Shown here piece after piece: positions 23,679 to 32,086 of a stretch of 32,147 bases of DNA. Under the pieces are notes generated by a model. The model was given only the letters and a program-made list of their open reading frames with translations. It did not search any database and was not told where the DNA came from. Numbering within the stretch: the stretch's first letter is position 1; each line of letters opens with the position of its first letter. Origin of the DNA: an uncultured Erysipelotrichaceae bacterium (lineage in GTDB: Bacteria; Bacillota_I; Bacilli_A; Erysipelotrichales; Erysipelotrichaceae); NCBI GenBank assembly GCA_900315065.1, contig OMXQ01000021.1, positions 1 to 32,147 of the forward strand. Reading direction: 5' to 3'. A program made the position numbers and the translations under genes.

Positions 23679-25100
23679 GTGAGTCTGCAGTTATTAGGCC
23701 TGCAAGAGATCAGGGGTTCTCTGATTGCCCTGGATCATGTCAGGAATGTATCAAATGAAGAAATGGTTTCCATTGAACTTGCGGATGGTTCTCAGAGAAT
23801 CGGCAGAGTCATGGAAATTGAAGGAGAAAAGGCTGTCATTCAGGTCTTCGAAGGCACTGACGGCATGTCTCCTACCAACGTCAAGACAAAGCTTCTCGGC
23901 CACCCGATGGTACTTGGTCTTTCCAGAGAAATTCTGGGCCGTACTTTCAATGGTGTCGGTGAATTGATTGACGGTCTGGGTGATATTTATCCCCAGAAGT
24001 TTGAAGATGTCAACGGCATGCCGCTGAACCCGGTATCCCGTGTTTATCCGCGTAACTATATCCAGACAGGCATCTCTGCCATCGATGGTCTGAATACATT
24101 GATCAGAGGACAGAAGCTGCCGATCTTCTCCGGATCCGGTCTGCCGCATGATCAGCTGGCTACCCAGATTGTCAGACAGGCAAAGCTGACGGGCGAAGAC
24201 AGTGAGAACTTCTGTATCGTTTTCGGCGCCATGGGTGTCAAGAACGACGTCGCAGATATGTTCCGCCGTTCCTTCGAAGAAACCGGCGTCATGGAAAAGG
24301 TTGTCATGTTTATCAACCTGGCTGATGACCCGATTGTTGAAAGAATGTTAACGCCAAGATGTGCATTGACTGCTGCTGAGTATCTTGCATACGAATGCGG
24401 CAAGAATGTCCTGGTTGTTCTGACTGATATGACTTCCTATTGTGAAGCTATCCGTGAAATTTCTTCCTCTAAGGGAGAAATTCCTTCCCGTAAAGGTTTC
24501 CCAGGCTACCTGTATTCTGATCTTGCCTCTTTGTATGAAAGAGCAGGCATCGTCAAGGGCGGCAAGGGTTCCGTTACTCAGATTCCGATCCTGACAATGC
24601 CGAATGATGATATTACCCATCCGGTACCTGACTTAACTGGTTATATTACCGAAGGCCAGATCGTTCTGGATCGTGATCTGTATCTGAAGGGTATCAATCC
24701 GCCGATCGGCGTATTGCAGTCATTGAGCCGTCTGATGAAGGACGGCATCGGTGAAGGCTATACCAGAGCCGATCATCAGGATGTTGCCAACCAGCTCTTT
24801 GCTTCTTATGCAAAGGTGCAGGAAGCCAGATCTCTTGCTTCTGTCATTGGTGAAGATGAATTGTCTGAGCTCGATCAGAAGTACATGAAATTCGGCCGCA
24901 GATTTGAAGAAATCTTCGTCGGCCAGGGCTTCCATACCAACCGCTCTATTCAGGAAACATTGAACTTAGGCTGGGCATTGCTGTCCACGCTGCCGGTTGA
25001 AGCTCTGGATCGTCTGGATCCGAAGCTGATCAAGGCAAACTATAATCCTGAACGCGCTGAGCGTACGATTTCACTTGCTGTAGAGCAGGAGGAAAAATAA
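23679..25100 (+). CDS. ntpB: V/A-type ATPase regulatory subunit B
   Basis: Subunit B alternates with A in the head and holds non-catalytic nucleotide sites. The 473-residue protein contains [38 protein letters not shown] (where A subunits and F1 have a P-loop, and as expected there is no GKT), [18 protein letters not shown] and [16 protein letters not shown] chose GTG 23679 as start, since AAAGGGGGA lies about nine bases upstream and the following [10 protein letters not shown] matches where the family begins. The extension back to 23634 lies inside subunit A. The gene is directly followed by subunit D. Confidence 0.97.
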   Translation: MSLQLLGLQEIRGSLIALDHVRNVSNEEMVSIELADGSQRIGRVMEIEGEKAVIQVFEGTDGMSPTNVKTKLLGHPMVLGLSREILGRTFNGVGELIDGLGDIYPQKFEDVNGMPLNPVSRVYPRNYIQTGISAIDGLNTLIRGQKLPIFSGSGLPHDQLATQIVRQAKLTGEDSENFCIVFGAMGVKNDVADMFRRSFEETGVMEKVVMFINLADDPIVERMLTPRCALTAAEYLAYECGKNVLVVLTDMTSYCEAIREISSSKGEIPSRKGFPGYLYSDLASLYERAGIVKGGKGSVTQIPILTMPNDDITHPVPDLTGYITEGQIVLDRDLYLKGINPPIGVLQSLSRLMKDGIGEGYTRADHQDVANQLFASYAKVQEARSLASVIGEDELSELDQKYMKFGRRFEEIFVGQGFHTNRSIQETLNLGWALLSTLPVEALDRLDPKLIKANYNPERAERTISLAVEQEEK

Positions 25101-25733
25101 ATGAGCGGCGTTCCGGCAACCAAAGGCAATCTGATCAAGGCAAGAAAGTCTCTTGCTTTGGCGCAAAACGGCTACGAGCTTATGGATCGTAAGCGGAATA
25201 TTCTGGTCAAGGAAATGATGGCTGAAGTTGAAACCGTCAAGAAGCTTCGTGATCAGATCACAGATGCTTATGCCACCGGGTATTTCCTGCTGCAGCAGGC
25301 CAATGTCTATTCCGGTGTCATTGACAGAGTAGCCCGCCGGACAAAAATTGAGAGTTCCATTCATGTCACATACCGTTCCGTTATGGGCGTCGAAGTACCG
25401 AAGGTTATCTATCATGCTCCGGATCACTACGAAGTACCGTACGGCATGGAAGACACGAATGCTGCGATCGATGAAGCTTATATCCAGTTTCAGAAAGTCA
25501 AGGAAATCACCATGGTCCTTGCCGAAGTAGACAATACCGTCTATCGTCTGGCTCATGCTATTTCCACGACCCAGAAACGTGCAAATGCTTTGAAGAACAT
25601 CGTGATTCCGCGTTACCAGGAACAGATCCGTGTCATGACTGCAGATCTGGAAGAAAAGGAACGTGAAGAATTCTCACGTATGAAGGTCATCAAGGCAAAC
25701 AAGGAAAAACAGGCAAAGCGGGCAGCGGCATAA
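25101..25733 (+). CDS. ntpD: V/A-type ATPase subunit D (rotor shaft)
   Basis: Subunit D is the central rotor, a long antiparallel coiled coil turning inside the A3B3 head. The 210-residue protein starts VPATKGNLIKARKSLALAQN, matching the family pattern P(T/N)K..L..LK..L..A. It has the second coiled-coil helix near its end (TTQKRANALKNIVIPRYQEQ), a family hallmark, and a charged tail. ATG 25101 immediately follows the subunit B stop, with GCAGGAGGA upstream. It is the last gene of the operon and a strong terminator lies about 25 bases after it. Confidence 0.96.
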   Translation: MSGVPATKGNLIKARKSLALAQNGYELMDRKRNILVKEMMAEVETVKKLRDQITDAYATGYFLLQQANVYSGVIDRVARRTKIESSIHVTYRSVMGVEVPKVIYHAPDHYEVPYGMEDTNAAIDEAYIQFQKVKEITMVLAEVDNTVYRLAHAISTTQKRANALKNIVIPRYQEQIRVMTADLEEKEREEFSRMKVIKANKEKQAKRAAA

Positions 25734-25759
25734 TTGCTCTGTTCCAATAAACAAAGGAT

Positions 25760-25806
25760 CCTTCTGTTAACAGGATGTTATCATCCTGCAGCAGAAGGTT
25801 TTTTTC
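25760..25806 (+). terminator. Rho-independent terminator of the V-ATPase operon
   Basis: An outer stem CCTTCTG (25760-25766) / CAGAAGG (25792-25798) encloses an inner stem CAGGAT (25771-25776) / ATCCTG (25783-25788), followed by a T run to 25805. Confidence 0.9.
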
Positions 25807-25862
25807 TCAGAAAAAGAACAATCATGTCTGCATGTTTACATCATGCATCGTGATTGTTCTTT
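25806..25862 (-). terminator. Terminator of the Na/Pi symporter gene (minus strand)
   Basis: A 12-bp perfect stem AAAGAACAATCA (25813-25824) / TGATTGTTCTTT (25851-25862) encloses a smaller GCATG/CATGC hairpin. On the minus strand it is followed by a T-rich stretch, 26 bases beyond the stop codon of the gene at 25889. The A-rich left flank could also let it act on the plus strand. Confidence 0.75.
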
Positions 25863-25888
25863 GTTTTCTTTTTATTGTTTTCCTCTGA

Positions 25889-27565
25889 TTAATGCAGGGC
25901 AACCGGTTCATCTTCAGAGATATCAGCGGTAGTCTGTGCAGAGACTGCAGAGCGGGCAATGTTGCAGCAATGATCACCCATACGTTCCAAAGTACCTAAG
26001 ATATCACAATAGACAGAAGCTGCTACAGCAGAAGAACACTTATTGTCTGCCATCCGGCGGAAATGATCATCACGGGCATTATATTCGAGATGGTCCATGG
26101 TATCTTCCAGTTTCTTCAGGACTTCATATGTAGCACTGGACTTGGTTACGAAGATTTCAGCACACAGATCAAACATATTGATGAACTGATCATACATCTT
26201 GTTGATTTCATTGACAGCAGTCGGGGTAAAGGAACCGTCTTTGTCGTTGTAGACCATCTGGTAGAACTCGCCTAAGTTGATCGCAAGGTCACCTAATCTT
26301 TCCAGGTTCTTGCAGGTATCAAATTCGAGTCTGACATCCATTTTGTCTAATTGCGTCATATTCGGCGACATCTGGACTTTGACTAAGTAATCGGTAATTT
26401 TCTTATCGAAGTCATTCACCATGGCTTCGTTTCGCTTTAACAGATCCATGTCTTCATCACTGCCGTGTTCATTCAGAAAACGCTGGGTTTCAAGAACATC
26501 GACCTTGACGACATCAACCATTTTCAGCAAAGCATTCTGAGCAGCCTTGATGGCAGCAGAAGGGAGGACATTGGCAACTTCCGTATCGAGTTCATCGACA
26601 TTGACTTCCATGACTTCCGGTTCATGGCCAGGCACAATCTTGCGGACAAGATTGACAGTAGACTTCAGGATCGGTAAGAACATGAAGGTTGTAATGGTTT
26701 TGAAAATAATGTTGGTAACGGCTATCTGCATCATCGGATTCATGCCGCCGACAATCTTCTGCATGATTGCACAGAATGGTGTCAGTACGATCATGCCTAA
26801 TATAGAACCGATAATATTGATGATGGAATGGAAACCTGCAGTTCGCTTGCCTGCGTTAGAGCCGCCGATCGCAGCCAGGATGCCGGTCATGGTAGTACCG
26901 ATATTGGCACCAAGCATAAACGGAATCGCAGCGGTGTAAGTAACAGCACCCGCCTGATAGAGTTTCTGGACAACGCCGATCGTAGCAGCAGAAGACTGGA
27001 CAGCTGCTGTAAGCAGGATGCCGGCTCCCATGGCAAGCACAGGATTTTCTGTCATCTTCAAAGCGAACTGCTCAAAGGCAGGCATTTCCTTGAGAGCACT
27101 GAGGGCATCGCCCATGGCAGACATGCCGAAGAAGAGAAGACCGAAACCAAGAATGACTTCACCAAGATGCCTTGTCTTCATTTTCTTGGAGAAGCAGATC
27201 ATGATCGCTCCCAGGAAGACAATGTACATGGCGTATTTGTCAATATTAATGGAGATCAGGAAGGAGGTAACCGTGGTACCGATGTTGGCGCCAAGGATAA
27301 TCCCGCATGCCTGCGTTAGATTCATCAGGCCGGCTCTGACAAGACCGATTGTAATCGCTGCCGTTGCGGAAGAAGACTGCATGATGATCGTCAATATGAT
27401 GCCGATGATCATGGCGGAAATCGGGTTGGTCGTATATTTGTCAATATACTCGCGCAATTTATCACCTGCAACGGCTTTCAGACCGTCCCCCATAAAGGTG
27501 ATGCCGAACATGAAAAGGCCGAAGCCGCCCAGTATCATGTCCCACGAGATCGCATTCAATGCCAT
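25889..27565 (-). CDS. Na+/phosphate cotransporter (NptA/PNaS type) with C-terminal PhoU-like domain
   Basis: This 558-residue protein imports phosphate with sodium. The N-terminal half (about 1-310) has two inverted PNaS repeats, each with the family signature: MQSSSATAAITIGLV with GANIGTTVTSFL, and VQSSAATIGVVQKL with GANIGTTMTGIL. The C-terminal part (about 340-545) is a helical PhoU-like domain (CKNLERLGDLAINLGEF and LGTLERMGDHCCNIARSAV), which in this family probably monitors or gates transport. I chose ATG 27565, because GGAGG lies six bases upstream; the ATG at 27577 lies 5' of that site and would add four residues. The gene points opposite to its neighbours and converges with the V-ATPase operon. 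If the V-ATPase pumps Na+, the two could be linked physiologically, but this is only inferred. Confidence 0.93.
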   Translation of the reverse strand: MALNAISWDMILGGFGLFMFGITFMGDGLKAVAGDKLREYIDKYTTNPISAMIIGIILTIIMQSSSATAAITIGLVRAGLMNLTQACGIILGANIGTTVTSFLISINIDKYAMYIVFLGAIMICFSKKMKTRHLGEVILGFGLLFFGMSAMGDALSALKEMPAFEQFALKMTENPVLAMGAGILLTAAVQSSAATIGVVQKLYQAGAVTYTAAIPFMLGANIGTTMTGILAAIGGSNAGKRTAGFHSIINIIGSILGMIVLTPFCAIMQKIVGGMNPMMQIAVTNIIFKTITTFMFLPILKSTVNLVRKIVPGHEPEVMEVNVDELDTEVANVLPSAAIKAAQNALLKMVDVVKVDVLETQRFLNEHGSDEDMDLLKRNEAMVNDFDKKITDYLVKVQMSPNMTQLDKMDVRLEFDTCKNLERLGDLAINLGEFYQMVYNDKDGSFTPTAVNEINKMYDQFINMFDLCAEIFVTKSSATYEVLKKLEDTMDHLEYNARDDHFRRMADNKCSSAVAASVYCDILGTLERMGDHCCNIARSAVSAQTTADISEDEPVALH

Positions 27566-27663
27566 GTTAACCTCCATGCTTTTACAAATGCTTTACATTA
27601 TCTTAACAAATGATTATCAGAACGACAATAACCTGAGCCAGTGGAAAGCATCTTTTCTGGTGC

Positions 27664-27692
27664 TTTCTGGACCAGCGAAACAGCGGTATAAT
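27664..27692 (+). promoter_or_regulatory. Probable promoter of the ybeY-dgkA-cdd-era-recO unit
   Basis: A consensus TATAAT (27687-27692) lies 21 bases before the ybeY start. The best -35 at 17 bp is the poor TTTCTG (27664-27669). It would give the displaced half of the phoH cluster its own transcription. Confidence 0.55.
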
Positions 27693-27713
27693 ATGTTAAC
27701 AAGGAGTTTTTCC

Positions 27714-28166
27714 ATGGAAATCACTTTAATCAACAAAACAAATCAGGATATTGATAAATATCAGAAAATCTTTGACAAGATCGCAGAAAGTGCTGAAAAG
27801 AAACTCTCTTTGCCAAAGGACTATGAAATCAGTGTCACTTTTGTCCGCAGCCGGACCATTCACACCATCAACCGTGACTACCGCGGCATAGACAGACCGA
27901 CAGATGTTATCAGCTTTGCCATCCGGGATGATCTGGAAGACTTTATTCCGGAAGAAGAAAAGGATCTCGGCGATATCTTTATCAATATAGATTATGCAAA
28001 GCGGCAGGCAAAGGAATACGGCCATTCCTATGACCGGGAAGCTGCCTTTCTCTTCACCCATGGTCTTCTGCATTGCCTGGGCTATGATCATATGAAGCCG
28101 GAAGACGAGAAAGTCATGTTTGCCCTGCAGGATGAAATTCTTGATCCGATCATGCCTCGTAAGTAA
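27714..28166 (+). CDS. ybeY: Endoribonuclease YbeY
   Basis: YbeY is a zinc-dependent endoribonuclease for rRNA maturation and ribosome quality control. The 150-residue protein has TINRDYRGIDRPTDVISFA (the family NxxYRxxxxxTDVLSF block) and the zinc motif HGLLHCLGYDH at about 116-126. I chose ATG 27714, nine bases after AAGGAG and at the family N-terminus. The open frame continues far upstream to 27018, but that part is antisense to the symporter gene and is not YbeY sequence. Downstream, dgkA follows after nine bases. In most Bacillota phoH is directly upstream, but here it is 10.5 kb away. Confidence 0.96.
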   Translation: MEITLINKTNQDIDKYQKIFDKIAESAEKKLSLPKDYEISVTFVRSRTIHTINRDYRGIDRPTDVISFAIRDDLEDFIPEEEKDLGDIFINIDYAKRQAKEYGHSYDREAAFLFTHGLLHCLGYDHMKPEDEKVMFALQDEILDPIMPRK

Positions 28167-28175
28167 CAGAACTTT

Positions 28176-28520
28176 ATGAAAAAGAAATTCTCCTATGCCT
28201 GGCAGGGGATTGCAACCGGTCTCAAGCACAAGAGCATCCGGATCCAGTTTATCTTAGCTGCCATGGCTATGCTTGCAGGTATCATCATGAGGCTGAAACC
28301 GATGGAATGGGCGGCAGTCATCATCTGCATCGGGGCCGTTATTACAGCGGAAATGCTCAATACCTGCATCGAAAAAATCTGTGATTTCATCACGAAAGAT
28401 TATCGCGAAGAAATCAAAGTCATCAAAGACATTGCGGCGGGGGCAGTATTGGTAACTTCGCTTGCTGCTCTGATCACGGCACTTATCATTCTTGCATGTC
28501 ATCTGGGCATGCTTTCATGA
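28176..28520 (+). CDS. dgkA: Undecaprenol/diacylglycerol kinase
   Basis: This small membrane kinase phosphorylates undecaprenol (in Gram-positives) or diacylglycerol, feeding the lipid carrier pool for wall synthesis. The 114-residue protein has three membrane segments and the active-site motif AEMLNTCIEKICD (Glu59, Asn62, Glu66, Asp70), matching E-x-x-NTAIE-x-x-VD. KDIAAGAVL follows in the third segment. Its N-terminus FSYAWQGIATGLKHKSIRIQ is typical of the Gram-positive group. No strong Shine-Dalgarno sequence is visible, so it probably depends on translation of ybeY nine bases upstream. Confidence 0.94.
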   Translation: MKKKFSYAWQGIATGLKHKSIRIQFILAAMAMLAGIIMRLKPMEWAAVIICIGAVITAEMLNTCIEKICDFITKDYREEIKVIKDIAAGAVLVTSLAALITALIILACHLGMLS

Positions 28521-28552
28521 CAAAAATATTGAAAGGAAACATCACAAATATT

Positions 28553-28954
28553 ATGGAAAAACAGGAATTAATTGATAAAGCTTTTGAAGCTATGAAAAAC
28601 AGCTATGCTCCATATTCCAGGTATCATGTCGGGGCAGCTGTTCTGACAAAAGACGGTACTGTCTTCAAGGGAACCAACATTGAAAATGCATCTTTAGGTG
28701 CCACCAATTGTGCTGAAAGAAGTGCTGTGTTTGCAGCTTATTCCAACGGCTGCCGCAAAGATGATATTGTTGCTCTCGCCATTGTATCAGACGGGGATCA
28801 GGTCTGTGCACCATGCGGCATCTGCCGGCAGGTATTGAGTGAGCTCATTAATCAGGATACGCCGATTTATCTTTCCAACGGCAAGGAAGAAGTCGATATG
28901 ACAATCTACAGATTATTGCCGATGCAGTTCGGCCTCAAGGATGTGATCCGATGA
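28553..28954 (+). CDS. cdd: Cytidine deaminase
   Basis: Cdd converts cytidine and deoxycytidine to uridine and deoxyuridine in pyrimidine salvage. The 133-residue protein starts MEKQELIDKAFEAMKNSYAP and has the zinc site: Cys53 and catalytic Glu55 in NCAERSAVF, and Cys88 and Cys91 in APCGICRQVL. ATG 28553 matches the family N-terminus but sits a long 13 bases from GAAAGGAAA. The alternative ATG 28517, which overlaps the dgkA stop as ATGA, would add 12 residues. Its stop overlaps the era start by four bases. Confidence 0.94.
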   Translation: MEKQELIDKAFEAMKNSYAPYSRYHVGAAVLTKDGTVFKGTNIENASLGATNCAERSAVFAAYSNGCRKDDIVALAIVSDGDQVCAPCGICRQVLSELINQDTPIYLSNGKEEVDMTIYRLLPMQFGLKDVIR

Positions 28955-29844
28955 GAAGCGGCTTTGTAGCTTTGGCAGGAAGACCGAATGCCGGCAAATC
29001 CACTTTGATCAATAACCTGATCGGTGAAAAAATTGCCATTGTTTCTTCCAAGCCGCAGACTACCCGTTCGGAAATCAGAGGCATCTATACAGATAAAAAC
29101 TGCCAGATTGTCTTTACTGATACACCTGGCATTCATAAGCCGAAGGTTCGTCTTGAAACAAGGATGAACAAAGAAGCAGCTGATGTCATTCAGGGCGTGG
29201 ATCTGATTTATCTGGTCGTCGATGGTTCCAAAAAATTCGGCCCGGGTGATCAGTATGTTCTCGACATGGTAAAGAATGCCGGTCTGCCGGTTTTCCTGAT
29301 TCTCAATAAAATTGACAAGCTGGATCGGGCAAAAGTTGTAGAAATTCTGCAGAGCTGGCAGAAGCGCTTTGACTTTGCGGAATATTTCCCGATCAGTGCT
29401 CTTTTCGGCAAGTCCTTTAAGGAACTGGTAGAAACGACTGCCTCCTATCTTCCGGAAGGCGGTCTTCTGTATCCGGCTGAGATGACATCAGATGATTCTG
29501 AAAACTTCCGGATTGCCGAAATCATCAGAGAAAAGATTCTGCGCTGCACAGAAGAAGAAGTTCCGCATTCGGCAGCAGTCAGAATTGACAACAAGGAATT
29601 CAGGAAAAATGCCTGCTATATTCAGGCAACCATTCTGGTAGAAAAGCAGGGCCAGAAAGCCATCATGATCGGCAAGCAGGGGACCATGCTCAAAAAGATC
29701 GGTACTCTTGCCAGAGCCGATATTGAAAAACTTCTCGATAAGAAAGTCTATCTTGAATTGTTTGTCAGAGTAGAAGAAGAATGGCGGTCCAAGGATGCCC
29801 GGATTACCGAATACGGCTATGCCGGTGCAAACAGAGATGAATGA
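28951..29844 (+). CDS. era: GTPase Era
   Basis: Era is an essential GTPase that binds the 3' end of 16S rRNA during 30S assembly. The 297-residue protein has G1 GRPNAGKS (10-17), G2 PQTTRSEIRG, G3 DTPGIHK (57-63) and G4 NKID near 120. The C-terminal KH domain has the hinge E-x-VPHSAAVRI and IMIGKQGTMLKKIG. The length is normal. It overlaps cdd by four bases and recO by eight bases, in the conserved order cdd-era-recO. Confidence 0.98.
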   Translation: MRSGFVALAGRPNAGKSTLINNLIGEKIAIVSSKPQTTRSEIRGIYTDKNCQIVFTDTPGIHKPKVRLETRMNKEAADVIQGVDLIYLVVDGSKKFGPGDQYVLDMVKNAGLPVFLILNKIDKLDRAKVVEILQSWQKRFDFAEYFPISALFGKSFKELVETTASYLPEGGLLYPAEMTSDDSENFRIAEIIREKILRCTEEEVPHSAAVRIDNKEFRKNACYIQATILVEKQGQKAIMIGKQGTMLKKIGTLARADIEKLLDKKVYLELFVRVEEEWRSKDARITEYGYAGANRDE

Positions 29845-30580
29845 TCACACAGCCGGTCTGATTCTGAAACAGACCGATTACAAGGACTATGATGTTCTGC
29901 TTTCCGTACTGACGAAGGAATATGGTCTTTTATCCTTCCGGGCAGCCGGGGCAAGAAAGATGACCTCAAAGAATGCAGGTTCCATTTTTCCCTATACGAT
30001 TGCAGACTTGTCTTTTGATTATAAACCGGGCAGGACAATGTTCCGTCTCAAGTCCGCCCGGACCATTTCCTTATACAGGCATCTTCATGAAGATCTGTCC
30101 GCTTCCAGTGCTGCTGCTGTAATCGGCGAAGTTACGGAAAGCTTTGCCTCTTTTGATGCATCTTCAGTATCACTTCTGTATGCAGAAACAGAGAAAGCAT
30201 TTGCCTGGCTGGATCAGGGAAAGAATACCAATCTTGTTTTGTGTCTGTTCCTGTCTGATGTCATGAAGTTTTCCGGTTTTGCGCCGGAGGTGGATCAGTG
30301 CGTGGTCTGCGGATCCAGCAAGGTCCATGCCTTAAGCGCAAAAGAAGGCGGCTTTCTGTGTACAGAACATGCCTTGGAATGCAAGGTGCCTTTGTCGGAG
30401 GCAGTGGATCTCAGGCGCTTCCGTCTGATCGTAAAAGCAGGGATTGATCGTCTGGAAATCGTTGAAAAAGCAGGCGGGTGCCAGGAAAAAGATCTGGAAG
30501 TTCTTGAAAATATTTTATTATTGCACTCCGGGCTTCGTTTTAAAAGCTTTTCGCTCTATAATCGGCTGGCTCTTTATTGA
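29837..30580 (+). CDS. recO: DNA repair protein RecO
   Basis: RecO helps load RecA at gapped DNA with RecR and anneals complementary strands. The 247-residue protein has an N-terminal OB-fold (GLILKQTDYKDYDVLLSVLT, matching the family GIVL-K...Y-E-D-x-x-L) and a helical C-terminal domain. That domain has a zinc-finger-like region starting CVVCG at about residue 155 and closing with FLCTEHA. The usual second pair CxxC is therefore CxxH here. I chose ATG 29837, which starts the family N-terminus; upstream in-frame codons lie in era. The stop codon is part of the terminator hairpin. Confidence 0.92.
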   Translation: MNDHTAGLILKQTDYKDYDVLLSVLTKEYGLLSFRAAGARKMTSKNAGSIFPYTIADLSFDYKPGRTMFRLKSARTISLYRHLHEDLSASSAAAVIGEVTESFASFDASSVSLLYAETEKAFAWLDQGKNTNLVLCLFLSDVMKFSGFAPEVDQCVVCGSSKVHALSAKEGGFLCTEHALECKVPLSEAVDLRRFRLIVKAGIDRLEIVEKAGGCQEKDLEVLENILLLHSGLRFKSFSLYNRLALY

Positions 30581-30594
30581 AGAGCCGGTTTTTT
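30565..30594 (+). terminator. Rho-independent terminator after recO
   Basis: GCTGGCTCTT (30565-30574) pairs with AAGAGCCGGT (30580-30589, two G-T pairs) around TATTG, followed by a T run to 30594. The recO stop codon lies in the loop/stem. Confidence 0.85.
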
Positions 30595-30642
30595 GGTGCT
30601 AAACTTAAAACATAATGGGAAAATAGGGGAGGTATACCCAGA

Positions 30643-32028
30643 ATGGAAAAGACATTTGACTTAATCGTATCACACGCAAAGAATACAGGTTTCGTATTTC
30701 AGGGATCTGAAATCTACGGCGGCCTGAGCAATACATGGGATTTCGGTCCATACGGCGTCATGCTGAAGGACAACATCAAGCGCGCATGGCAGAAGAAGTT
30801 TATCCAGGAAGATCCGAACAACGTTGAAATCCAGGCTGCGATCCTGATGAATCCGAAGGTATGGGAAGCATCCGGTCATCTGAAGGGATTCTCTGATCCG
30901 CTGATGGATTGCAAGGTCTGCAAGACAAGACACAGAGCTGACCAGCTGATTGAAAACTGGTCTGAAGGCAAGGTTACCTGCGAAGGCTGGTCCAATGAAA
31001 AGATGGAACAGTTCATCAAGGACAACAACATTCCTTGTCCTGACTGCGGCGGTCATGATTTCACCCCGATCCGTCAGTTCAACCTGATGTTCAAGACATT
31101 CCAGGGAACTCTGGAAGATGCCAAGAGCACCATTTACCTGAGACCTGAAACAGCTCAGGGCATGTTCGTTGATTTCAAGAATGTGCAAAGAGCATACAGA
31201 AAGAAGCTGCCGTTTGGCATCGGCCAGATCGGCAAGTCCTTCCGTAACGAAATTACCCCAGGCAACTTCATCTTCCGTACAAGAGAATTCGAACAGATGG
31301 AAATGGAATTCTTCTGCAAGCCGGGTGAAGATGACAAGTGGTTCCCGTATTGGCGTCAGTTCTGCATGGACTGGATCCTCTCACTTGGCGGCAAGAAGGA
31401 AAATCTCCGTTTCAGAGATCATGAAAAGGAAGAACTGGCTTTCTATTCCAAGGGCACAACCGATATCGAATATAAGTTCCCGTGGGGCTGGGGTGAACTC
31501 TGGGGCATCGCAGATCGTACAGACTACGACCTGACCCAGCATCAGAACACTTCCGGCAAGGATCTGACTTATCTGGATCCAACTACCAATGAAAAGTATC
31601 TGCCGTATGTCGTTGAACCGGCAGTCGGCGTTGAGCGTCTGTTCTTCATGTTCTTTACAGATGCCTATGATGAAGAAGTTGTTAAAAACGGCGACAAGGA
31701 AGACAAGCGTGTCGTCATGCACTTCTCCCCGGTCCTGGCTCCGGTCAAGGCTGGTATCCTGCCTTTGAAGAAGAAGGATCATGCTGAAAAGGCAAAGGAA
31801 ATCTACAAGGATCTTTCTTATGATTTCACTGTCCAGTACGATGAAGCCGGTTCTATCGGCAAGCGTTACAGAAGACAGGATGAAATCGGTACACCATACT
31901 GCATCACGGTTGATGATCAGACCCTGGCAGACGGTACCGTTACAATCCGTTATCGTGATACCATGGCCCAGGAAAGAATGAGTGTTGAAGAAGTCCGCAC
32001 TCTCATCAACAAGGCAATCCGTTTCTGA
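30643..32028 (+). CDS. glyS: Glycyl-tRNA synthetase, homodimeric type
   Basis: This class II synthetase charges tRNA-Gly. The 461-residue single-chain form corresponds to the alpha2 enzyme, not the alpha/beta tetramer. Motifs seen include [20 protein letters not shown] (motif 1 side), a zinc-binding insert with CKVCKTRH (Cys90, Cys93) and CPDCGGHD (Cys132, Cys135), and [11 protein letters not shown]. Motif 2 is [19 protein letters not shown], motif 3 is [13 protein letters not shown], and the C-terminal part is the anticodon-binding domain ([15 protein letters not shown]...). ATG 30643 follows GGGGAGG. Only about 48 bases separate it from the recO terminator, too few for a T-box leader. It closes the era-recO-glyS neighbourhood. 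Confidence 0.97.
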   Translation: MEKTFDLIVSHAKNTGFVFQGSEIYGGLSNTWDFGPYGVMLKDNIKRAWQKKFIQEDPNNVEIQAAILMNPKVWEASGHLKGFSDPLMDCKVCKTRHRADQLIENWSEGKVTCEGWSNEKMEQFIKDNNIPCPDCGGHDFTPIRQFNLMFKTFQGTLEDAKSTIYLRPETAQGMFVDFKNVQRAYRKKLPFGIGQIGKSFRNEITPGNFIFRTREFEQMEMEFFCKPGEDDKWFPYWRQFCMDWILSLGGKKENLRFRDHEKEELAFYSKGTTDIEYKFPWGWGELWGIADRTDYDLTQHQNTSGKDLTYLDPTTNEKYLPYVVEPAVGVERLFFMFFTDAYDEEVVKNGDKEDKRVVMHFSPVLAPVKAGILPLKKKDHAEKAKEIYKDLSYDFTVQYDEAGSIGKRYRRQDEIGTPYCITVDDQTLADGTVTIRYRDTMAQERMSVEEVRTLINKAIRF

Positions 32029-32040
32029 TTCTGTTTCACA

Positions 32041-32086
32041 CCAGCACTAAAAAAGAACGCTATGTTCGAGCTAAGTGTTGGTCCCG
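32041..32086. other. Inverted-repeat structure after glyS, containing the shared edge segment
   Basis: ACCAGCACT (32040-32048) can pair with AGTGTTGGT (32074-32082) with one G-T pair, around an inner GAAC (32055-32058) / GTTC (32064-32067) hairpin. On the minus strand the inner hairpin is followed by six T, like a weak terminator for a gene entering from the right edge. No T run follows on the plus strand, so it is a poor glyS terminator. Confidence 0.45.
32056..32081. repeat. 26-bp segment shared with the left window edge (inverted copy)
   Basis: On the minus strand this begins CCAACACTTAGCT and ends AGCGTT, matching bases 72-97 at 23 of 26 positions. It lies about 30 bases past the glyS stop. 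Confidence 0.6.

Noticed and set aside
27018-27713. Long plus-strand open frame continuous with ybeY
   Set aside because: It is antisense to the Na/Pi symporter gene, and its residues do not resemble YbeY; the ribosome binding site and family start put ybeY at 27714.
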